A program made the position numbers and the translations under genes. Source: Eleusine coracana subsp. coracana (Eukaryota; Streptophyta; Magnoliopsida; Poales; Poaceae). Taken from it: DNA of 64,000 nucleotides. The first letter of the stretch is position 1. Each line of letters starts with the position of its first letter. A model generated the notes under the pieces. That model was not told where the DNA came from, made no database searches, and saw nothing but the letters and a program-made list of their open reading frames with translations. Location of the stretch: positions 36,268,658 through 36,332,657 of the forward strand of contig CM064433.1 in NCBI GenBank assembly GCA_032690845.1, in the 5' to 3' direction. This document shows positions 56,986 to 64,000 of the stretch, piece after piece.

Positions 56986-57841
56986 TTACAGAGCAGGGCA
57001 GGTACATCTCCAAACATTGATGGATCCTTTCAGTTTGACCATCCATTTACGAGTGGTAAGCTGTGCTGTGCGCCAATTGACATCCATCAGACTGAATAGA
57101 GATTTCCAAAAGTCACTGGTGAATACTCTATCACGGTCGGACACAATTGTCTTGGGCAGCCCATGGAGCTTCACCACAGAATCAAGAAATGCTACTGCCA
57201 TCTGAGGTGCTGAGAAAGGATGGCGCAGAGGAACAAAATGCACGTATTTGAAGAACCTGTCCACCACCACAAGAATCATATCCACCCCATTGGAGTTTGG
57301 AAGTCCCTCTATGAAATCCATGGTTAGGTCCTTCCACGCACCTTGTGGAGCTGGCAAAGGTTGTAGCAGGCCTGGAGGGTAGATGAGCTCATGCTTAGCC
57401 TGCTGGCAAACCAAGCACTGCTTGACGAAACCATCTACGTCCTGTTTGAGTCCTCCAGAAAAAGGATATCTTCATTCTCTGGTAGGTAGCTTGGATGCCT
57501 GAGTGGCCGCCCAGGGCGCTTGAATGCATAACAGCGATGAGTTTAGTACGGAGAGCGCAATTAGAAGCAATCCAGATTTGAGAACCTCTGTGGATGATGC
57601 CTCGATGAAGAGAAAATCCATCCTCATTAGGGCTGCGGACGGCAAGTTTAGTGAGCAATTTTTGTGCCACTGGGTCAGTAGCATATGCATTAACCACTTC
57701 CTGAATCCACATTGGTTGCACTTCAGAAACCACTTGAGCCGCCATAAGATGGCCTACCCGAGACAGCGCGTCCGCCGCCAAATTGTCCTTCCCTTTCTTG
57801 TATACGATTTTAAATTGCAGCCCCATCAATCTGATCATCAC
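56986..57841 (-). pseudogene. Gypsy integrase core and zinc-binding region
   Basis: At 57395-57841 a frame carries the HHCC-type entry (GGHSGIQATYQRMK) but changes frame before the two Cys. At 56986-57414 the integrase core keeps the first Asp (LTMDFIEGLP) and the second (IVSDRDRVFTS). The stretch that should hold the Glu is frameshifted. The enzyme would be inactive. Confidence 0.75.
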
Positions 57842-57925
57842 GTTACGTTGTAAATCAGATTGAAGTAGCTGTTCATCAACATAGCAAAGGCTGCGATGGT
57901 CAGTTTGAATGATGAACTGCTTCCT

Positions 57926-58255
57926 CTATAGATACGGGTGCCACTTTTCCACTGTCATGATCAGCGCAAGGAATTCCTTCTCATATATAGACAGAGAGCG
58001 ATGCACTTCACTGAGAGCCTTGCTAAGAAATGCGATGGGCTGATCATGTTGCATCAGAACTGCTCCGATCCCTGAGTCACATGTGTTTGTTTTTAGCACA
58101 AATGTCTGCTCAAAATTTGGCAACGCAAGGACCGGTGTGGAAGACATAGCGCGCTTGAGATGCTGAATCTCCGACTCTGCCTCCTTAGACCAGAAGATCT
58201 GTTTCTTTTTTAATATATTTGTTAAAGGCTTTGCCAGCAGCCCTTTATTGCGCAC
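57926..58255 (-). pseudogene. Gypsy RNase H
   Basis: Contains SGIGAVLMQHDQPIAFLSK and IYEKEFLALIM, standard landmarks. The first catalytic Asp, normally in a TDAS-type motif, reads TNTC here, so catalysis is lost even before the frameshifts. Confidence 0.75.
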
Positions 58256-58336
58256 GAACTTCCTATAGTATCATGTTAATCCAAGAAATCCGCATAATTT
58301 GGTGACTGAAGTTGGAGACGGCCACTGTTCAATTGC

Positions 58337-58973
58337 CTATGTCTTGGACGGATCAGTAGCAACCCCCTGCTCTGAAATGACGTGCCCAAGATATTCCAGC
58401 TTCGTTTGAGCGAACGAACACTTGGAGTGTTTGACACAAAGTTTGTGCTCGCGCGGCTTGCTCAAAACCTGACGCAGGTGAAGAAGATGCTGCTCCAAAT
58501 TAGGGCTGTAAACCAGTTTATCATCCATGAACACAAGCACAAATTTGCACAAGAATGGCTCCAACACTGAATTCATGATGCACTGAAAAGTAGCAGGAGC
58601 ATTGGAGAGACCGAAAGGCATAATCCGAAACTGGTAGTGGCCGTGGTGGGTCTTAAAAGCCTTTTTTATGTTCATCACCCGGTTGCATTCTCACTTGATG
58701 AAATCCCTATTGGAGGTCCAGCTTAGAGAAGAATTAAGTTCCTGCTAGCTCTTCTAGAATCTCTTCCACAATGGGCATGAGAAAATTGTTCTTAACTGTC
58801 AGATCATTCAGTTTATGAAAATTGACACAGAAGCGCCAGCACCCGTCTTTCTTCTGCACCAACAGCACTAGGGAAGCGAAAGGGCTGGTAGTGTACCTGA
58901 TCAGACCCGAGGCTAGCAGCTTGCGCACTTGCCTCTCAATCTCATTTTTGTGCAGAGAGTATTTGTAGGGCAA
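58337..58973 (-). pseudogene. Gypsy reverse transcriptase
   Basis: Two frames: 58734-58973 with QKKDGCWRFCVNFHKLN and 58337-58678 with FGLSNAPATFQ and a catalytic VFMDDKLVYS box. The connection between them is broken by stops near 58680-58735. The double Asp is intact. Confidence 0.8.
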
Positions 58974-59476
58974 TAATTAACTTGAATAGAACCTGGCAGT
59001 AGGGGAATAGCATGATCGTAGTCACGATGTGGCGGCAACTCCTTAGGTTCTTGAAACAGATCTTAATACGGCTGAAGAAGAGCCTCAATTGCTTCAGAGA
59101 AACTATATGTATGTTCCAAGTTGCTACCGACTGGTTTGAGCACTGTGAGAGACCAAATTTTGTTTCCCTTAGACACTTGGACAAGTGTTCTTCTGTCATT
59201 TGTTGAACTGCTGGCATTGCCGTCTTGATCCCAGTGAGTTTCACCTTCTGCCCTTCATCCTCAAATTCCAGAATTTTCTCATCCCAATGGCAAAGCATCG
59301 GACTATCATTTCTAAGCTAATCAAACCCCATAATTGCATCATAAGCCCCAATGTCAAGCACTCTCATGTTTGTGCGAAAGGTATGATGAGGAACCCACCA
59401 TTCCATGCCCAAAACCATATGATACGATATCAGAGTGTCCTCATTAGCCAATGTTACCAGTACTGGCTTGCACTTT
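58942..59476 (-). pseudogene. Gypsy protease-RT linker, broken
   Basis: Frames at 59317-59476 (ALVTLANEDT-like, then VLGMEWW) and 58942-59298 (CHWDEKILEFEDEGQKVKL) follow the protease in Gypsy polyproteins. Several stops divide them. Confidence 0.5.
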
Positions 59477-59775
59477 TTTTTTTTTGAGTCTGGACAACTA
59501 CGGTACAGCTGTAGTATCTGAACACGCAACACCCACGTCCTTCACACACTGCATGTCCTTCTAGAAATCAACGAAGGTCCAACCCCCGCAAGCGACAGGG
59601 AGCATCGCAGTCCCTTTGTGGCTCCACGTGCAAGTCCAAACGTCATGCAGTACCTGTGAAATTATTTATGGGGACTAAGCCCCGGTGAGAACACCAGGGT
59701 CGATCATGGGGATCGAACCCTGGTGGGCAGCGTGCCACCCGCACGTCCTTGCCAACCGAGCTACGGCTCGTTCTC
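59477..59775 (-). mobile_element. tRNA-derived SINE
   Basis: On the minus strand the head carries a pol III A box (TAGCTCGGTTGG, 59751-59763) and a B box (GGTTCGATCCC, 59708-59719) at tRNA-like spacing. The body runs on for about 200 bp and ends in an A-rich tail (T-run 59477-59485 on the plus strand). A perfect 12-bp target duplication GGCTTGCACTTT flanks it (59465-59476 and 59776-59787). It interrupts the Gypsy polyprotein and is therefore younger than it. Confidence 0.88.
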
Positions 59776-60263
59776 GGCTTGCACTTTGTTGGCTTGATGC
59801 CGACCCTCTGAAGAAAAGCTAAATTAACAAAGCTATGGGAACTGCCTGAGTCGATCAAGATCAGCATGATTTGCTTCTGGACCAGTGCACGCACTCGCAC
59901 TGCTTCCCCTACATCAGTGCCCGTCAAGGCATTTATAGATAGATTTCCCATCTGAGGCTGCATCTCGTCCTCTTTGTCCAGCTGTTGAAGAATGTCTTCA
60001 GTGAATTCTGCTTCCAACTCCTGTGGACAGGTTGTGCAGTTGAGCTTTGGGTCGTTTATTGCATTTGCCCATGTGTTCTGCATCAAACTTAATGCCACAG
60101 TAATAACACACCCATTTTTTTTTCCTTCTATAATCATGCAATTGTCTCTCTTTAGCCAGCTCACTAGAGGTGGTTTTGGGTTTGAATTCAGTGCGAGCAG
60201 CAATCGATGACATCTTGTTACCAGCAAAATGAGAGGTTCGGGCTTTGACTTTCTCCAGCACAC
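59776..60263 (-). pseudogene. Gypsy protease with gag C-terminus
   Basis: The aspartic protease signature LIDSGSSHSFVN is intact at about 59820-59860. Upstream, near 60050-60100, a CCHC-like knuckle (CYYCGIKFDAEHMGKC) closes gag; it is in a different frame from the protease. Confidence 0.75.
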
Positions 60264-61219
60264 TCCTGAATTTGAGCAAGTAAAATAGCTTGGTCCACTA
60301 TTTCAGGCACGTGAGATAGAATCAGGCCTCTGATGTCCTCTTTGAACCCTTGCACGAAGTGAGACACAAACAATGTTTCATCCAAGTGTTCATTATGCAT
60401 CGCCACTTGATAACGAGCCGACTCAAAGTCCACTGCATACTCATCCACAGTTCCCATCTCGTTCAAAACCAAGAGATCATGCATGTGTCTACGATAGTCA
60501 TATGCCCCAAATTTCCTTTCCACCGCATCCACAACCACCTCCCAATCACCCAACTCATGTTGCTCCTTCTACACCTGAGGCCACTTTGCCGCGTTCCCCT
60601 CCATATGCAGAGAGGCAGCCGTTGCCCACATGCAACTCGGAACCTTAAGGATTTCAAAATAGTAGATGCACTTCTCAATCCAAATACAAGGGTTGATACC
60701 TTCAAACTCGGGAAAGGAGAGCATCGGGATAGTATGACGAGGAAATCCCCCACGATCCTCGAACTTTTCCTTTGGGAATTTGGACAAACGGCTGGTGTAC
60801 CGTCAGCCCTCTTGATCTGAAGCAGAGGTACGACCTCCATAGGTACGACCATCCTTGTCCTCAAACCCACAGTGTCTCTACCGCCGCCATCGCCTCTAGT
60901 TCTACCACCATCACCGGGACCACCCCTGCCATGTCCTCGGTGTGCACCGATGTGGCACCTGCCGCCACCATGAACACCTCCTGTCACCGAAGTAGTGCTT
61001 CCTGCGTCAGATCCAGAGGAAAAGCTGCGAGATCCTTCTCCTCTGGAGCGCATCAGCTCGAGTATGATTCGACCCATTGCCTCACCATTCGCCTCCACCC
61101 TCTTGTTCAGCAGATGATGTTCATGCGCAGCTTGATTGATCGTGCGGGAGTTAAGCTGCACTTGAGCCAAGACCTGCTGCTGTGTGTTGTCGACCGCTGC
61201 CACTTTGGAGAACAGCAAT
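60218..61219 (-). pseudogene. gag: Gypsy gag, N-terminus lost
   Basis: Frames at 60218-60553, 60569-60787 and 60463-61219 carry FPEFEGINPCIWIEKC and the FVQGFKEDIRGLI segment of the Retrotrans_gag domain. The N-terminal part (VDNTQQQVLAQV) is cut by the LTR that begins at 61219. The Gly-rich section at 60870-61040 is in another frame. Confidence 0.7.
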
Positions 61220-64000
61220 GTCACGGACCCGCCTTACCACGGAGACGGCTCCGTTCCAGGATCTCCCTCGGGTGGTGACACGCGCTGTGGCGCCCCAATA
61301 GTATAATACATGACAGAGAAAATAATTGCAACAGGAACATAGGTGGAGAAGCAGAGTTTACATAAATCCGAAGTTATATTACAAACCGGAGTTTTGACAG
61401 AATAAATTGCGGAAGCGAAAAGTTCGACAATTGGTTCACCAATTCGACGGAATAGCTAAGATACAGTCGCCCTCTCACGACGACACACAGGGATTATCCG
61501 GTCATAGTAGGTGCCTTGCCCAAGCACCGTACCGACAAGCAAGGACCTAATCCTCATCTTCATTTGTACACAGCTCCCACTCGATGTTCCAACAGTCGGG
61601 ACACTGGCCCTCCCAATGGAATCTCCCTCCACAGTGGCATTCTCCGACCTGGTCATCTGAAAACCACATAGAGCTACGCCCTGAGTAACTAATTTACTCA
61701 GCAAGACTGACCCGTCAAAATGGCCAACTACAGCCGACACCTAGACATGCAAACGCTGGAGATAGGGTTTCTATTGCCAGAAAACCCGCCTAAGAGTGGA
61801 TCCTTATTTTTCAAGTTTTAGCATCAAGTTGAGTTGTCATGCAGAATAATAAATTTAGTTTGCACTAGAGCTATAATAATCATAGTTGCAATACAATCTT
61901 AATAATTTCAAACAGCAGTATTAAACCCACTCATCATCTTAATGGCTTCCGACACTGTTCTGTAGCAGCGATCAAGTGGTACTCATTACTATGAGGGGCA
62001 GCGACTCGAATCGATTTACATCCTACAGGAGAAACCTGCTTGCACGACCCATACGCGCTTCCGGGAAGCCGCATGGAGCAACCTTTCGCTCACGGTACCG
62101 CAGGGTCTTCCAGGTCCAGACTCCCCCGAGAAGGGTCCCCCATCGCGATGCGCCCCGTGCCGCCATTCGTGGGTGGATTGCTCCCTCCTCTCAGCCCCAG
62201 TTCCACCAAAGAAGGGAGGAGGCTATCTTCGGACCAAGCGGTAGTCGTAGCTACGTCGGTTTACTGGGCCCATATCTCCAGCATGCAAACAGTACGTTCA
62301 AACTTGATCCCATGGGCCGGACACGAGGCGTAGCCTTAGGTGACTCGGACGGGGCTACCTCCTTGAAGACAAGCTGTCCTTCCCTTTCCACCTAGTTGCC
62401 CGTCCGGCCTTCATTGTGATTCCATCCGCCCTTTTCTTCATCCGATATCATTCCCCGGTGATAATATTTCCTATCTACGAGTGGTCTCCATACCACTCGA
62501 TGAGTAGTCGTCCTAATTTAAGCAGAGCGACTATCGTCCTGAAGCTAATAATCGAGAAGAGGGACCTACTGCACGCTACGGTTGCAATCAACTCCTATCA
62601 CTTAATGCACAGGCAACTTACATCCCTATCTAGTGATAGAATAAAAATTTAAAACGGGGTTATGCACTGGGGCTTGCCTTGGTTCTGCTCTTGGTCAGCT
62701 ACGTCACCTCCGGCTCCTTCGGAATTCTGCTCCGGTCCTGCCTCCACGTGGTTCACGGCGTGATCTATATGATGCAAGAGGGAATGCTATGAGAGAAGAT
62801 TCATGGCACTTCCTCAATAAATACATTAATGCATACTGTTATCGGTGGAATTAAACGGTGTGCGGTGAGACGTTCGAAAGCATCACTCAAAGAGTGGGGC
62901 ACAGGGTGAGGGTACTTCGTGTATTTCCTTCATGGACTCCAGTACTTGACCGTGACGACGTCGCATCCAAGTACGGTGTGTCTGTGTGTGCCGGGGTGAA
63001 GCTACGTAGGTGATGTCCATGACCAGTAGGTGCTAATTAATTAGTATTTTAGAGTGTTGAGCAAAAACTTCACAAGGTACTAAGTAGCCGTGAACTAGCC
63101 CTAAGGTGGAGCCATTCTTTTATTAACGGGTAAAATTGCACTCGGGACATAATTTATTAAATTGACATGATTCTGATCTTCAAATGGGCAGGGGTGATTT
63201 ATTATAATTAGGTTACACCAGGAGTGATTTAATTGTTAAGTTTCACTATCATGCACTAAGCCAATAATTCCTATTAATTATAAGGAAAAGGGCATTAATT
63301 TAATTTCAGCTAATATACAGAGAATTTCTTTATGAAACTTTTCCAGGGAGACTACAACTGACCAATCCTACTTGGTGACCAATTTTTAATATTTTATCAG
63401 GTCTCTATAATTAATTATAATTTTATTAGTGTTTTTCTTATTTAATTAAATCCTAACAGTACAATTAACAAGCACTGTGATTTAGCATTTTTCCTTATTA
63501 GTACAAGTCCAGACAAGGTTAACAAAATTTATTTTGCTACAAAACTCTTATTATTTAATTTACTATGCATTTTACTAGTTTAACCTATTTTTGGAAATGA
63601 TTAAATCGAAAAATCTGATTTTTACTTCGCGGGCCGCACTCCCGGCAGCCCACGGCGGCCTCGCCCACGGGGAAGGCGCGCCTGGGCCAGATTCGGCCCA
63701 AGCGGGCACAGCCTAGCGCTCGGCTGGCCCGCTGGCCAGCGTGCCCGAGTCCGCGCGCGCACGCGCGCTCTCGCCAGAGCACGGCGGCGCAGACCGGGGA
63801 CTCGCGGCAGCTCGCTGCGGCTCCTGGCTCGAGCTGGTCTAGAAGGGGAAAAGGATCTACTCAACGTCGCGCACCCATCTAGGCTGTCGGGAGCCACCGG
63901 CGATGGCCGGGCATGGCCCAGCGACGGTGGCAGAAACAGGGCAGGGTGCGGCGTCGGCTAGCACGACTGGGAAAGGGCGGAAAGACTCGGGATCTTACCG
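61219..64000 (-). repeat. Long LTR of another element, truncated by window
   Basis: On the minus strand the sequence ends GGTCCGTGACA at 61219 with CA, directly against Gypsy gag and with no PBS, so it is the 3' end of an LTR, or a solo LTR. It runs right without a visible TG start, so it is at least 2.78 kb long or passes into internal sequence. It contains a CTCAGGGCGTAGCTCTATGTGG stretch (in part near 61665-61690), an AT-rich section (63000-63600) and a GC-rich section (63620-63860). Frames at 61976-62395 and 63585-63897 show no domain. Confidence 0.55.

Larger units (their letters stand above)
55980..61219 (-). mobile_element. Degenerate Ty3/Gypsy chromovirus
   Basis: On the minus strand the order is gag, protease, reverse transcriptase, RNase H, integrase, chromodomain, which is the Ty3/Gypsy order. 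The C-terminal chromodomain makes it a chromovirus; the short spacing and chromodomain type suggest the Reina or a related clade. All frames are broken many times, a SINE sits between gag/protease segments, and the gag start is cut by another LTR at 61219. Its own LTRs are not identified; a CATGGGGGGACTTG purine run near 56036-56049 may be the polypurine tract. Confidence 0.75.

Noticed and set aside
61976..62395. 139-codon frame in the right-hand LTR
   Set aside because: Overlaps other frames and has no domain; LTR sequence of this type is non-coding.
63585..63897. Arg/Ala-rich minus-strand frames
   Set aside because: GC-rich low-complexity translation; no domain.
1..64000. CRISPR arrays, bacterial operons, rRNA or complete tRNA genes
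   Set aside because: None found. The only tRNA-like sequence is the SINE head; the repeats have no CRISPR-like unit and spacer pattern.

Overview
The window is nuclear DNA of a grass (Poaceae), probably a panicoid. Genes have short spliced exons with GT-AG introns, first exons are GC-rich, and the intergenic space is packed with grass-type LTR retrotransposons, Stowaway, Tourist-like and Mutator-like MITEs, LINE remnants and a tRNA-derived SINE. No operons, ribosome binding sites or CRISPR arrays are present. The species cannot be named from the sequence alone.

Only two intact protein-coding genes are convincing, and they point towards each other. The plus-strand gene (16893-22912, 14 coding exons, about 856 aa) is a class-B auxin response factor with B3, dimerisation and PB1 domains and a KLFGIHL repression-type motif. 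The minus-strand gene (28954-32010, 4 exons, about 527 aa) is an ICE1/SCREAM-type bHLH factor. From memory, rice chromosome 11 carries OsICE1 and OsARF23 as neighbours, so the window looks collinear with that segment. The pair links auxin response with stomatal and cold-response transcription by proximity only; nothing here shows joint regulation.

Layout. 1-9070: a non-autonomous Copia-type element with PBS, gag without pol, a possible 5-kb LTR enclosing a broken 'plant transposon protein' ORF, and a peppering of CCGG dyad motifs. 9071-16600: intergenic, with a GC-rich block and several MITEs. 16600-23400: the ARF gene, with a start-stop uORF and an intron carrying two MITEs. 23622-25053: a TIR element with GC-rich cargo. 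25400-27360: a dead LINE 3' end with a gene-like GC-rich insert. 28700-32260: the ICE1-like gene, with long G-tracts in two introns. 32290-42530: an array of roughly 0.93-kb diverged tandem units, split by a nested LTR element carrying a second gag-only ORF and by a solo-type LTR. 42530-55900: sparse intergenic DNA with microsatellites, small repeats and one weak small-gene candidate. 55980-61219: a degenerate Ty3/Gypsy chromovirus on the minus strand, interrupted by a SINE with clear target-site duplication and cut at its gag end by another LTR that runs out of the window at 64000.

The most interesting leads are the AUG-stop uORF before the ARF, the G-tracts in ICE1 introns, the coding-LTR architecture of the first element, and the tandem array, which I do not recognise. 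Boundaries of repeats rest on reading by eye; no alignment or database search was run.
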